A DNA stretch of 64,000 bases. It comes from Anaeramoeba flamelloides (lineage: Eukaryota > Metamonada > Anaeramoebidae). Position numbers and translations under genes: made by a program. The notes under the pieces were generated by a model that had not been told where the DNA came from, ran no database searches, and saw only the letters and a program-made list of their open reading frames with translations. This document shows positions 34,913-48,266 of this stretch, one piece after another (within the stretch, counting starts at the first letter, position 1; the number at the start of each line of letters is the position of its first letter). The DNA lies in the NCBI GenBank assembly GCA_027625915.1, contig JANTQA010000016.1, positions 563,001 to 627,000 of the forward strand, written 5' to 3'.

Positions 34913-37900
34913 AACATGTTTTAAAAAATCTTTTTTTTGGTAAGCTGAATGAAAATTTTGTTTCTTTTATTTTGCAACAAATAGTATGTTGAGTCCCTCA
35001 TTTTGTCTTTTAAATCATTAATTTTTTCTTTGTTTATTTATTTTACTTTTTATTTTTAAGTTCTATTAATTTTTCCCAATTAAAAATTTGTGTTGAACTT
35101 TTTTTCCTGCCTATTTCACTTTTTTTCCCAGATGGTAATTACTAATTTCTACAAACAATAAGATAATACTATTTATGAAAAGTACATTTTTGTGTTTTAG
35201 AAAGACACTTTGTCTCTTTTCTTTTCTTTTCTTGTCTAAGAAGATCTATTTGGATCAATTAATGCAAAAGCTTTATTAATTTGTTAGGGATCAAATTAAG
35301 GAATGATTTTTCAAGTCTTCCTTGTGTTGGCTTTCATGATACACTTTGTTGCCACTTTGGAAGTCAAAAATTTTCAACTGAAAAATACTGATATTTGAAT
35401 TCGAACTGGGAAAAAATTTACAGTTCCTTTTTCAGAATTTTTTTTTTGAATAAATAGAATTTCCAAAGAAGTAAGAGGTGTAATTGGAAAACTCTATTTG
35501 AAAAAGGAAATTGAATTTGAAAATAAAGTGAAAATTTTTCCCACTTCTTTTTCAAACACCATTATTTTGTTCAGAAAAGAAATCGCAAGAGAGAGGTTTT
35601 TGTTGCTTGTTAAAAATGCTTACGTCTCAAAAGAAAAGTAAATTGTTTTATCTGGTGCATTTGTTTTAAAAAAGTGAGCAAAAAAAGTTATAAAAAGTGT
35701 TTCTCAAACTTTTTGATTCAGATTTCTAAGTTGCTCAATGAAACTTTTTTGGACCTTTCCTTTATCACTTTTTTCAAATCGTTGTGTAGCCAGATCTTCT
35801 TTTTTTTTTAAACCAGAAACAAAAGAAATGTTTCTTTTTTACTTGTTTTTGAAATATTTTTGTAATGATAAAGTTGGGTACTTTGGAGATAAGAAAAGAA
35901 AAGAGTGTCTGTATTAATTTTTGTTTGAGTCGAGAGTGAAAGGCTTTTGTTTGCTGCAATTTTTTTTTTAAATTGATGGAATGAAAATGGTTTATTTTTT
36001 TTTTACAATTCCTTTTGGTTAAAAAAAGTTAGACCAACCTTTTGATCCTTTTCTTGGTTTTATCAAAAAAAATAGGATTTAAAATTAAAATGGGAAACTA
36101 AATCTTACCTCGAAGATCCAATGATTGCTAAAATTGGTTAAATTTTTTTTTTTAAAAAAAAAGGGAAAAAACAAATTCAATGCTAAAACAGAAATAAAAG
36201 ATTGTTAGGAGTTAGATTTACAAATTCCAAAAATTGCTGCTTTGACATTAAGGAAAAAGTGTCTGATAAAGATTAAAAAATGATAAATTTAAAATCGTTC
36301 AAGTTTTCAGGATTAGATTAAATTTTTGTGAGAGATTCTGTTTATACTGACCCATTCACTGTTTCGTTCTAGTGGATAAATAGATATTATTTTTCGGTAA
36401 ATGTAGAATTATTCAAAAAGATTTAATTGAAATTTTTTTATTTCCATAATTGTGTAAATAACTCGTTTTGACAACTTTTCACCAATTACAAAAATTTAGA
36501 CTCATGTTTTTTTTTTCAGGCTTTGGTTTTTTGAAGATAGGAAAACATATACATATTCTTGGTTCAGATTAATATTGGATTTTAAGGTTAGATTTTTTAT
36601 TAATGTCAACTGTTCAATAATATTTAAATGCTTTTGTTCCAAAATTTCCTCAGATTTTCAAAATTTTCAGAGATGAAAATGATATTCTTATTAAATAAAA
36701 ATATCTCTTTTTAAATTTTATATTGAAAAAATACAATTTAATCTTTCAATATCTTCATAATTCTTTTTTAAAATTTATCAAAAGAATCAATTTTTCTTGT
36801 TTATAAGTTGTTTCCATCCTATTGATTTCTTTCCTTTGTTTCTTTAATAATAACAAAATATTTTTTTTCAACTTGATTTTGATTATTGTGGTTTTAAGTA
36901 CTAATTAGGTAGAAAAATCTATTGTAAATTTAAGATCAAATTCAAAAAAAAAAGCATATATACAGCATCTTTACATGAAAAAAGGGGGAAATCTCAATTA
37001 ACCCAAATACCTAAGTTAGTTTTAAAATTATTTTTAGAAATGAATTATTATTGTTTAAAGTATTTATATATCTTTTGCATTTTTGAAAATTTCAAAACTC
37101 AACAATATTATTTAATTATTTCAAAAAAAAAGTTATTTATAAGAAAGAAATCTTTTTTATTGTGAAGGGATTGTACAAAAAAAAATCTTTTAAAAATAAA
37201 AAACTATGCGCTAGCATGAAAAAATAAAATTGAAAAAAAAAAGTTGGAAAAAACTACTCCATTCCGTAACCTTCCATCTTGATTAATAAAGTTCATTCAC
37301 AATATAATCAAAATTCCAGAACTTTAAATTTATGGAACTATTGTGTTTATTGTTGTTAGTTTAACCACCTTTTTTAAAAATCTCTAGTCAAGAAAAAAAA
37401 AAGGTATTTTTCTGGTAAAAAATTCAAAATAAACTAAAGAATGAATTATCTTTTAATTCAACTTCGATATATTCGCTTTGATAGATAATAACCAATAGTT
37501 TTGAAAACATTGCACCCATCGAATAAAACTGAAACAGAAAAAAAATTCCTGATGATAATTATTCTGAGTGTCTTAAGAGTTCCCAGGTTTTCTAGAATTC
37601 AAAAGAATAGAGAAAAATCTTTGATTTTACTCAATTCCTTTAAATTCTGGAAAACATAAAAGTTTTTTATATTTACATTTTGAAATAAACTGAAAATTTC
37701 TTAAATTTTGTATTCATTTCAAAATTTAAAAAAAAAAAACGAACGGAAGTGCCTGTCAAATGCCTAGCTTTTCTTGAGGTTTTCTGTTTTATCTGTTAAG
37801 TGTTCTAGGTTTTCTTGAGGTTTTCTATTTTATTTGTAAAAGCCATTGATTTTACAAATAAACAGAAAACTCAAGAAAAGTTAACTGCAGTTTTCCAGAA

Positions 37901-38719
37901 TTTAAAAGAATTGAGAAAAATCTATGATTTTACTCTATTCTTTCAAATTCTAGAAAACCAAAAGGAAAATCAAAAAAAAAAAAGATTTTTTTCAATTTAT
38001 ATCAATAAATAATTCCATAATCAAAATAATTGATAATACCTTTGAAAGATATTTTTAAATTTAAAATGCTTTTAAAATATATGATTATAACCTCTTAACT
38101 GTGAAAATAAAAATATTCAAATTTTTTATTATTAAACTGAAAAAAAATATTAATAGAACCTGGAAAATTGAATTTTCCAACTTAAATTGTTAAATATCTT
38201 GAAAAATAATTTTTGATCTAAGATCTTTTATTTTACCAATACTATTTATTATAAGTGAAGTTATCAAAAAGTGAAAAATTAGCAAATGTACAATTTTTTT
38301 TTAGAAAAAATTTTTTCATGATCATGTGTTGTAATAATTTTGTATTAAAAAACTACTAAATTTCAAAAAAAAATTATAATAATTTTAAACTTGAAAAAAA
38401 ATATAATTTCTTTATTCAAACAACAATTTCATTCAATTTTTTGATTTTCTTAACAAAAAAATATCAAAAATACAACCAAACAATTAAATAAAAATTTTCA
38501 CAAATTAATGTTTTAAAACTTGTAAAAATTAAATTCTAACATCTAGAAATACCATTTAATTTAGTTATTATCAAACAAGAGTCATTTAATTACATCTTGA
38601 TTATTTCAGCAAGTTGTTAATAATTCCAAAATTTAAAAACCAATAGACTTTAATATTATTTTTCTATAAATTTTTCAATAATTTCAAACAAATAAAACGA
38701 ATTCAAAAATAAAAATAAA
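34913..38719. other. intergenic with hairpin repeats
   Basis: No gene recognised. 35663-35775 is a family 5 hairpin. 37560-37930 holds several imperfect palindromes built on TTTTCTTGAGGTTTTCT and its complement AGAAAACTCAAGAAAA, related to 57890-58640. Confidence 0.45.
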
Positions 38720-39087
38720 ATGGGTGATACTAACAAAATCTCAAAAATCAAATTAAAATTGTTTAGTTGAATTTCCAATTTTTCTAAATCAATAATTAGG
38801 CTTTCAAAACAGTTCATTTCAGAGAACATATTGGAAATAAACTCATCTACAGGATGTTTCTTACCTTTAAGTCAATAAACTGCTTTAGTCAAGGTGAGTT
38901 AAAGGGATTTAGAAAAACTTGAAAAGGAGAATTAACTAAAGACTGAATCGACCTTGTTTTTTTTGTCAATTCTTTAATAATGAACTAATTTTGATATAAT
39001 TCTATATTTAATTTTTTTATCCCAGTTACTACTCGAATTATAAGAAGAAAAATGCAAGATCTATCAGCTCTTCAAAATATTAAATAA
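38720..39087 (+). CDS. tentative small spliced gene
   Basis: Exons 38720-38760, 38823-38893 and 39026-39087, joined in phase by introns of 62 nt (GTTTAG donor) and 132 nt (GTGAGT donor, CCCAG acceptor), give 57 residues. The start is MGDTNKISKIKLKLEHIGNK, the middle LIYRMFLTFKSINCFSQ, and the end VTTRIIRRKMQDLSALQNIK then TAA. The second and third exons have good splice borders and are richer in G+C than flanking sequence. I do not recognise the protein. The first donor is uncertain, and short in-phase chains can occur by chance. Confidence 0.35.
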
Positions 39088-39466
39088 AGATGTTTTATTG
39101 TAACAATAATCCCATTCTACAATCTAAAAAAATATTGAATAATAGGTATTCTTAGATATCTGAAATAATTCTTTTTTATATACTAATTCAATTTCATCAA
39201 GGTAGAATTCATTTTGAGTATTTTATATAAACTCTATTTCAATTTTTTAATTTATTTGTCAAATTAAAAACTTTTTAAAAATCAAAGTAATTTTTGACAA
39301 ATAAAAAAATCGAAAGAAACGAAATTTTCAAATAGAGACAATACAAATGATCTCCAAAACTTACACCCAACAACAGCTATAACAACACACCTCTTTAAAT
39401 ATTGCTTTAGTTTTGAAATAGTTCCAAGATAAGAGGATATATTACCTAATGAAGAAACACTAAAAA

Positions 39467-39935
39467 ATGAAAATTGCAGAACAACATTTTGAGGTAAAAA
39501 AAAACTTTCCATACTTTAATGATCAGAACTTTAAATAGAAGAAACTCACACAACGATTCTTCTCTTTATAAATATAACAAATTAATTCCAAATAGAGGAA
39601 AAAAAAACCGCAAATTTTTAATCGAGATCGATTCACTTGGAAACATTTTTTTGAATTTTCCTGTAAGAATGCATTTCACAAAAATGAAAATCAAGATCTA
39701 AGGATTGTTTGATGAATATTTTTTTGAAAGTGTTGTCTAATTGATCAGTATCCTTAAAAGAAACTAATGCCTTAAAACTATTGAAATTTCAAACAAAATT
39801 GTTTTTTTCTTTTCTGAATAAAAAGTAATTATTTTTGCAAATCCTAGGCTTGAGATTGAAGTTGCATTTTCAAAAGATTCACAATCACAACAACCAAATT
39901 TGATAAATAAATCAGGTGAAAAGTTTGATAATTGA
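39467..39935 (+). CDS. tentative small spliced gene
   Basis: Exons 39467-39493, 39596-39662 and 39826-39935, joined in phase by introns of 102 and 163 nt (donors GTAAAA and GTAAGA), give 67 residues. Pieces are MKIAEQHFE, then RKKKPQIFNRDRFTWKHFFE, then LIIFANPRLEIEVAFSKDSQ and SQQPNLINKSGEKFDN with TGA. The last exon looks like ordinary coding sequence for this genome. The first exon is short and the true start may lie further upstream. It converges on the RPS20 gene. No family recognised. Confidence 0.35.
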
Positions 39936-40282
39936 AATTGAGTAAAGGTTGATCCTTATTAAATTTTAATTTAGCATCGAATAATCAAAAATCTAAAAAA
40001 ATTTTTCAAAAATAAAAAAGAAAAAAGAAAATTAGAAAACAAATTAATTTTAAAGCAAAGATCACTTTCCAAAAGAAAGTTCGCTTTAACCGTCTAATAA
40101 TAGGATTTTATTTTGATAGGTTCGGTCAGGAAGTTTTGTTTTTTGATCTTTTTGGATGTTTATTTTTTTTTTTTTTTATTTTGGTTTTTGTTTTTGTTTT
40201 TTGTTTTGTTTTTGGTTTTGGTTTTGTTTAATTTAATTATGTGTTTGTATGTGGTTGAGATTTATAAATCAGTTTTTGAAAT

Positions 40283-40919
40283 TTATAGGATTGTTACTTC
40301 AACATCAACACCTGTTTCAACACTTAATCGTGCCTTTTTGTTTTGAAAAAAGTTTGGAAACAAGAGGAAAAAAAAAATAAAATAAATTAAAAAATATGAT
40401 TAATAAAAGCAAAAAATCCTGTTAAAAAAAAGAATAAAAATAAACAAAAAACTTACAATTCTTTTTACAACAGTCGACTGGCAGTAAAGATCGATTATTC
40501 TTTTATAAATTCTCATTTCAAATCTGTCCCAAGTTTTGGTACCTGTTTTTGTTGAGAAAGGAAAACAAAAAATTAATAAAATAAAAAAAAAAAATATTGA
40601 ATGTTGTTTTCAAAAGAAAAAAACAAAGGTTTTGGTTTGTTTTGTTCTTGTTTTTTTGATTTGCAAAAAAACACACCAAAATAAATAAAAAAAAACAAAT
40701 CAAACCTTCTCCACATGGTGATTTTCTTGTAGTGATACATAATCTTTTGGTTGGTAAACGGATTGGTCCTTTAACTTTTAAGTCGTGTTCCTTAGCAGCA
40801 TCAATGAAATTTTTTGATACTTTTTCAACAGGGAGAACATTAGTTCCACTTAAAGTAATTCTAATGTGTTTAACTTTTTCTTGTTCTGTTTGTTGTGGCT
40901 TTTTGATGATTTGGCTCAT
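40283..40919 (-). CDS. RPS20: 40S ribosomal protein S20 (uS10)
   Basis: Complete three-exon gene: 40919-40706, 40542-40457 and 40333-40283, with introns of 163 nt (GTTTGA donor) and 123 nt (GTAAGT donor). The 116-residue product starts [10 protein letters not shown] and has the uS10 signature blocks: [59 protein letters not shown] and the C-terminal GVDVEVTIL. uS10 sits in the head of the small ribosomal subunit. Length is close to the family norm of about 119. The start is the first ATG before the conserved block. Confidence 0.95.
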
Positions 40920-41021
40920 TCTTGGAAATAAAAATGGTTTTTTGGTTGTGGAAAAAAAATGATATTTGTGTAAAAAAAATAACTTAAGGTGAGAGTTATG
41001 TAATCTAGATTTGATACACAC

Positions 41022-44000
41022 CCAAGGAGTGACATGAAAACTAAAAAGGGTATTGTGAAATTGACATTATTTGATAGAAAAAATTCAAATAACAAAAAAA
41101 AATACTGAAATTATCTTTGGTTGGTGAATAATTCAATCATAAAAAGATTTAAAATAATTCTCAATTCCCTAAAATTAAAAACCAAAAAATTACTCTTTTC
41201 TTTATTTTAAATTTCTATACGATGTCAGTCTAATTAATTATGAAAATTTTTTTAATTTTTCCAAAATGTATATGGATTTTAACTGCTACAAACAAATTAG
41301 TCGAGTAAAAATTTTGTCTTAGAGTTATCTAAGGATGTTTAATTTATTGCCTAAAAAAAACATTTCTAGAAGATTTTTAAAAGATCTTGGAGTTTTTCAA
41401 CTTTAAAACTCGAAAAATATTTTAGAAAGTGAACTAAAAAATTTCATTTTTTAATGGGAAAATAATAGTAATTTAAAATTAATTGTTTAATTAAAGTATA
41501 AAATCGATCTAATTCAATTTAAGCTAATTTTTGGTTATTTTGAAACTACCCCAAAAATGACAAATTGAGGATTTTATATCATTCTTGAGAAAGAAAAAAC
41601 TTATTTGGGTATAGTTACAAACCGAGAAAAAAAGAAATCTTTGAGATCTCAAAAAGCACTCAAGAGCAACACTCTATAACTAACAGAATTGTTTTTAAAA
41701 TTACAACTCACAAACAATTTTAAATTGAAATTGAGGCTCAATCTTGTACGTCTTAATCTAAAAACTTTAATATTTTTTCATAGTTGATTTTGTGAGATTA
41801 ATAGTACACCTTAACGTTTACTAGTTTTTGATTGTTTTTAGGTACACCTAAAAGTTACAAAATTTTTTTAAATAATTTCAGAAAATTATTTTTTAGCATA
41901 ATTCCTCAGACATTAAACCTTTGTGAAAAAAAAAAAACCAAGATGATTTTTAATTGGGAAAAGTAATAGAACTTGAAAATTTAAAGTAAGATCAATTAAA
42001 AAAAGAATAAATAAATGATTAAAGACAAAATGAAGGATTTAATACATTAATTTTTTTTTTTTTAAGACTTATTTTTTGTTGGAGTTTTCTTTGATTGATC
42101 ACATATTAAAAAAATATTATTAAAAATTCAACAATTTTGGAGATATCTAAAACCACTCAAACGATTTTGATAATCAAGGAGATTTAAATTGATAATCATT
42201 GCATCGATTAAGAATAATATAATGGATTATTTTCATGAAGTTAATTTATTTCTGCTACTAATTGATTCTAATTTTTGTTTTTCAGTTAGGTTCTTAATTA
42301 AAAACACACATGGAACTTTTTTTCCACTATGGTTATCTTACTTTTTATTTTCGGGTTTCTGTGATTCCTATTAATTTCCCAAAAAATACAAGTACTGGAC
42401 TTTTTTTGCTGTTTCATTTTTTTCCAGGAACATGTAAGTTGTCGTAAGGGTAAATTCTCTGATTATTGTTTTTTTTTCTTTTTAAGTGAGTAGACACCCT
42501 AAACTCAAAATTTTAACCATCTAACATTTTCCAACAAGATTTGAAAACGATATTTTTTTCATTTTGTTGTGTCTTGTTGTTTTTTAGTATTCAGAGTACT
42601 TGTTGATAAACAATTTATAATTGTATTTTTTAACATATAAAATTTAATAACAATAGAATTTAAAGTTAATTTGTTTTATCTTCTTTGAGAAATGTTAAAA
42701 GGATAACATTTAATTCTTATCTTAACATTTTATTGTGGTATTTTATTTTATGTTTGACAATGAAAAAATTAATAAATTATTTTCATGGAGGCACTTTAAA
42801 TAATAAAAAGCAACTTGCCAAAACGAAATAAATAATACAGTTTTCTGATCCAATCGAGAATTAATAAAAAAAGGGGAAATGTGCTGAATTCTGGTATTAG
42901 ACTCTATCTCTAATTTTACCTACTCTAAAATTTAAAATGAACAATATGATTTTGAAAAAAAAGAGAGAGATCCAAAACAATCTTAAGATCGATCATTTTC
43001 TGTAAAACAATTTTGTGTATTAATTCAATTTATACTGCTTTTTTTAAAAAAATTATTATTATATTTGATTGTTTTAACCAAAGAGAATTAAATATATAGA
43101 ATGTATTTAATAACATCTATGATCTTTGTATATTTTTATTGTTAGTAAATAGAATATGATATTAAGTTGGGGCTTAAGGTTTATTCCCTATTTGATAAGT
43201 ATTGTCCATGTAAATGTTCATTCAACAAACTCACCATACAGATACAAAAACAAAAGAAAAATTATGTTTTGATTTCTTCATTTTAAATTTTTATATTTAA
43301 AAATTAATATTGTTTGTTTTTGAAGATATATATGTTGATCAAATTATTATTGTTCTTATTCTAATATATATATTAAAATTATACTTGAAAAGATCTAAAA
43401 CATTAAATTAGAATTAATTTTTAAAACTTGTACCAATAAAAAATACATGGTCTATCGTTTGAATATTATCTAGATAAGACTAAAAATTTGAAATAATTAC
43501 ACCTTTTTCAACAAAATATAGAAATAGAAATAATCAATAAAAAATTAATCTTTTAAACTCAGAAAAGAATAATTATTACGAATTCAAAACATTTTTTAAA
43601 AATACACAAAATAAAGAATTTTTAAGATTGGAAGATAATAGAAAAAAATATTGTTTGAATTTATAACTGAGATATATTTTTTTATATTTTTGGGTTAAAG
43701 TTGGGTAAATATTTTAAAAAATGTGATAAATAAATTTAATAATAGTTTAAAAGTTATAAAAAATGAGATATAATATTTTTGACTATTAAAAAGAATTATC
43801 TCGAAGATATGTAATACTATTTTCTAAAATAACAACAAAAAAATGTATTTTTATTTTATTAATTATAAAAAAGTTACAAAAACATTTCAAAGAAATGTAA
43901 AAAAAAAAAAATAATAATTTAATTAACTAAAAAATCTATATAATTATTTTTAAATTATATTAACAAATAAAATGAATTTTACATTTTAAAATATTACTCT

Positions 44001-44399
44001 ATGAAATGAAAAATAATATAATAATGATCATTGAAAAATTGAAATTCCCTTTTCTAAAGAAGAATTTAGAAAAAAAAATAAAAATCAATTTTTTTTTGTA
44101 GACTTCTTGAATATTTGTATTTGGAGAATAATTTTCAAAAAAATTATATTCCAATAATTACTAAAAATTAAGTAAAAGAAATAAAATCTGAAAATATAAT
44201 CTAAGAGTATTTGTATTTATATCTCAAAACAATAATCTTGATAAAAAAATTTGGGAAAATTCTAAAAATTTATCTTTTTTTTTTTTTTATAATTAAACTT
44301 TGTTTTAATCCACAAGTATAAATTGAAAAAATCAAAATTTTAAATATAGGATATCTGTGCGAATTATTCATTTTTATAACCTCCAATTTATCTTAAAAA
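41022..44399. other. intergenic, repeats, no gene recognised
   Basis: AT-rich sequence. 41460-41700 is a copy of the dispersed repeat also at 26230 and 62560. 42020-42480 shares pieces with 34930-35140 (GGACTTTTTTTGCTGTTTCA-like). No exons or RNA genes could be supported. Confidence 0.4.
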
Positions 44400-45794
44400 T
44401 TGATTTTTAAAGTTTAGAGCGCTTTATCTCATCTATTTTAGAAGTTATTCTCCATTTTCGATTTTTCGTCAAAAAAAATTTTTTTTTTGAAATTTTGGTT
44501 TTTTCATTTCTAAAAAAGGTCCAATTTTACACAAAAATAAATTTTTTTTAACGTTTTTAAGATCATTTTACTAGGTTATTTTTTGATAAAAAATATTATT
44601 TTCGTGAAAAAAATTGAAAAAATTAAGGTTTAAAAAATATTTTTTTTTGAAAATTTTTTTACTACTCTTTTGATTTTCCCATATTTTTTTTACTCAAATA
44701 TTATATAAGTAATATATTTGAAAATAAAAAAGTTATAAATTTCTAAATTTGAAAATTTTTTTTACAGCCAGTTTCACTTTTAAGGAACAAACTTTTAACG
44801 AAATTTAAGGCACAAAAAAATCTCAAATTAAGGCACAAAATTTGAAATATTTTTTTTGACAATTTATTTTTACTAGAATTTGAATTTTGTGCTTTAATTT
44901 GAGATTTTTTTTGTGCTTTAAATTTCGTTGAAAGTTTGTGCCTTAAAAGTGAAACTGACTGTAAAAAAAATTTTTTTTTTATTTTTATTTTGGCTTTGAT
45001 CCAAGTTAAATATAAAAATACATAAGTTTAACTATATATTAGTTGAAAAAAATGCTATATTAAAATATTTTTAATATAGACAAAAAAATTTTTACAAAAA
45101 TTTTAATTTTGATTTTTTTTGTCACTTTTTAAAATTTAAACTTTATGAGGGTAAGTGGTTTCGAAATTATTTTGTATTTAAAATGGGCGTTTTTGACAAT
45201 TTTCAAAATTGAAAATTTTAAAAAATGTATATAAAAAAATTTTTTTAATATTTTTTAAAGTACTAAAAATTGGAAACTTTGAAAAAAAATTTTTTTTTAT
45301 AACATCTCAAAAAAATGATTTTTATTTTTATTTTAACTGAAAAACTTGATTAAAAAAAAAATTTTTTTTTAATTGGAAAACTCTAGTTAAATTTCATTTT
45401 TTTCTAATTTATCAGAAAAAAAATTCACATTACCAATATTTTGAAAAAAAAATTATTTGAACTCAACTTATTTTATCTTAAAAATCATTTTTTCAAATTT
45501 TTGATAGTAAAATCACTAGAAAAATAAAAAAAAATGCTAAAAAATTAAAAACTAATTTTTACTAGTGTTTCCTATTAAAATGGATTTTTTCAAAAAAAAA
45601 AAAAAAATTAGGTTTTTTTCAATTTAATTTTCAAGTTTTTAATTTTTTTACAATGAAAAAAAAAAAAAATATTTTTCATCTTAAAAAACTCGAGTTTTTT
45701 TTTTTCAAAAAAAAATATATATTAGAAAAATTACTCAATTAAAAATTCAATTCGATTATCTTTAGAATTTTATAATTTTAAAATATCCAATAAT
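44400..45794. repeat. extreme poly-A/poly-T block
   Basis: Dense runs of AAAAAATTTTTTTT-type sequence with almost no G or C, apart from the foldback element inside it. Likely non-coding. The many A/T homopolymers would make assembly and alignment difficult here. Confidence 0.6.
44763..44963. mobile_element. foldback MITE, family 3
   Basis: A 201-bp near-perfect palindrome with TA ends. The left arm begins TACAGCCAGTTTCACTTTTA then AACGAAATTTAAGGCACAAA. The right arm mirrors it and ends AAAAGTGAAACTGACTGTA, around a short loop of about 20 nt (GACAATTTATTTTTACTAGA). Nearly identical to the copy at 58760. Terminal CAGTCAGTTT-type ends with TA duplication are typical of mariner-derived MITEs. 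Confidence 0.85.
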
Positions 45795-45875
45795 TACTCT
45801 TTAGCTCAGCTGTAGAGCACCGAGATCTCAAAATTCGAAAAGTGTTTAGCCGGAGTTCGATTCCTGATAAGATCA
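45795..45875 (+). pseudogene. tRNA-like sequence, degenerate
   Basis: Contains a good A box (TTAGCTCAGCTGTAGAGCA, with a perfect 4-bp D stem GCTC/GAGC) and a B box (GGAGTTCGATTCC) about 35 nt further on, the layout of a tRNA gene. The T stem has mismatches, the acceptor stem pairs at only five of seven positions and the anticodon stem does not close. It reads as a decayed tRNA gene or a tRNA-derived SINE head rather than a working tRNA. An intron in the anticodon arm cannot be excluded. Confidence 0.5.
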
Positions 45876-48266
45876 ATTAAATTAATAGTTTTTTTTTATT
45901 TTTTTTTAAATTTTTATATATAATTTGATCAATTAAAGTATATATGTTTGCTACCTGAATTTACCTTTAAAACTTTTCAAATTTTTTTTTTTCAAAAATA
46001 AAAATCCTCTTTAGGTACCAAAATTCGGATAAATGCTGATAACAAAGTAGTTTTTTCAGTGTGTGGAGTAGAAGATTTTAAATTATTTATATATACTAAA
46101 ACCTACAATTAAAAAAAAAAAAAACTTTAAAATTCATTTTAACATATGGGGAACACTATATAAAAAATATAAAAAACAATCTCAATTTTTCATTTTTTTG
46201 GGGCTCTTGCATTTTTTCGAGTTATTGTCCAAAATAGCTGTGAAAAATCACTATTAAAAAAATTTGTATATAAAAATCGATTTTGGGCAATATCTCGAAA
46301 ACTAGACGCCCTAGAGACTTCTAAACATCAAAAATCGAAATTTAAGAAAATTTTGAATTTGTTGAGCAATAAAAAAAAATTTGGATCCCAAGTTTATATT
46401 TACTCTTGTGTTTTAAATACATTTAATTCATTCACAAAACTGTATCAATTTGACTAGAAAATAGTTTATTTTCTCCGAATTTTTAATTTTATATATTAGT
46501 GAAATTAAAGTTTTACATTTTTTTCAAAAAATATTAAGAGAATCTAGAACTAAGTGTACCAATATAATTTTTAATAAATTAACACGTGTTTTGATTGTAG
46601 TGGTTTTTATTGTGTTGTTACCCTCTTAATATATAAAAATAGTCCTATTATGGAGACCCAAATCTGTTATTTCATTTAATATTAATCAGAATTATAATTG
46701 TATTTTCTGAATAAGTAGGATATACTTATTTCGATTTCTTTAAAAATTATAAGAGTCTGTGGTCTTGCTAATAGTACAAATTTGTTGATTTTACTAATTT
46801 TTTTTTATGATATCAAGAAAAAAATAACTTTTTGTTTTCAGTACTATTATTAAAATAACCATATCGAAAAGTCTTGTTTAATGCTTGCGTGAAAAGAAAA
46901 TGTTCCTTTTTTTTTTTACAAAAAGCACACCTTAAATGATCAAAGAAACTAACAATAAACCTTAATTTGTCATGATATTGATTTCTTATAGTTTTTTTAT
47001 GAAAAAAAAAGAAATTCGTAAAAAGGAAGGATCCAATTAAAAAAATTTTATAAAAAATAGAGTGAATTTTGATAAAATTATCTTTATTAATATTTACATA
47101 AAACAAAAAATATTAAAAAAACAATGAAAAAATTTCCAAAACTAATTTCTTTGATAATTTAAAATTTTTTCAAAATATCATAGAGTTTACTTTCAAAATT
47201 GATTTGACACGATATCCTATTGGACAATGATTTGGATGTTATATATGAGACCAGATGAAAAAAAAATCATAGACTTTATCTTTGAAACACGAATTTTTAG
47301 GCTCTGTAACCTAATATTTTTGAACATTACTATTATATTCAAATTAAGAAAAATAAATTTTATCTCAAAGTTCAATCAGTAAGAAGTAAAATTAAATCAC
47401 AAGACTTTAATTATCAAATGATCTTATCAAGATCTTGGGATTTTTTCAACCAATTTACGAAAACAATATCTGGGAACTTGAAAAAAAAATTTTAATGTAT
47501 TAATTAGAAAATGACAGTATTATCTTTATGAAGAATTTCTCAAAATCAAAAAATCCTAATAATTAAACAAATCTAGAAAACAAGATCAAATTACTAAAAG
47601 GTCTTTTGAGGAAGCAAAAAGTCATAAAAAAAAAATAAGGAACAAAGCCCATTGCAAAAAAGTCCAATCATCATATATTTAATTCCCACTTTAGCATTTT
47701 AACCTAAACAGTTCGATTACTTTTTGAATTTTTACAATGTGTTTGTTCATCCAATTGAATTATTTCTTTTTCAAAATAGTTTGTTTTTTTTTGGTGCTTT
47801 GAGAGATCTGGTGGGTTTCGAAAAGTAAAAATATTTTTTATTAGATTTGCATTGATGGGTAGATTAAACATTAATTTGGGTGTCGGTAAAAGAGGTGAAG
47901 TGTGAGAGTCTTGTAATTATTTGGATAAGAAGTGCAGTTTGAAAAGGAATTAAAAAAAAAAACAAAAACTTTTTAAAAAGAAAATGGATCATGTCTTGTA
48001 GTAAGAAACAGATCGAAAAACATAAAAAAGAAAATAATAAAAAAAAAAATAATAAGAATAATTCATTCACTTTAATGGGTTGATAGAGAAACTGTTGTTT
48101 GTTTAATCGTAAAATTATTTTTTTTTTAAAGTTTTGTTGTTTTTAAAATTAGCCCTATCTCAAATGAAAGAGAAAACTAAAAAAAACAAACATACAAGCT
48201 GTTTCAAAAAAAAAAAAAAAGAAAAATATGAACTTTTATGGATCTAATAAAAGTGATTCAAATCAA
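45876..48266. other. intergenic with a diverged repeat, no gene recognised
   Basis: 46900-47350 aligns with 49460-49900 (shared ATGGTTTCTTATAGTTTTTTTAT-like core and a block TTCAAAATTGAT...TTGGATGTT), and part of the same block recurs at 34040-34140. This is a low-copy dispersed repeat, and the 34-kb copy has a 78-codon open frame on the minus strand (34212-33976). The remainder has no supported gene. Confidence 0.45.

Noticed and set aside
47864-48070. 68-codon hydrophobic frame downstream of prefoldin 6 ending FTSFTDTQINV
   Set aside because: No in-frame ATG start, mostly poly-T-derived Phe/Leu, no splice support.
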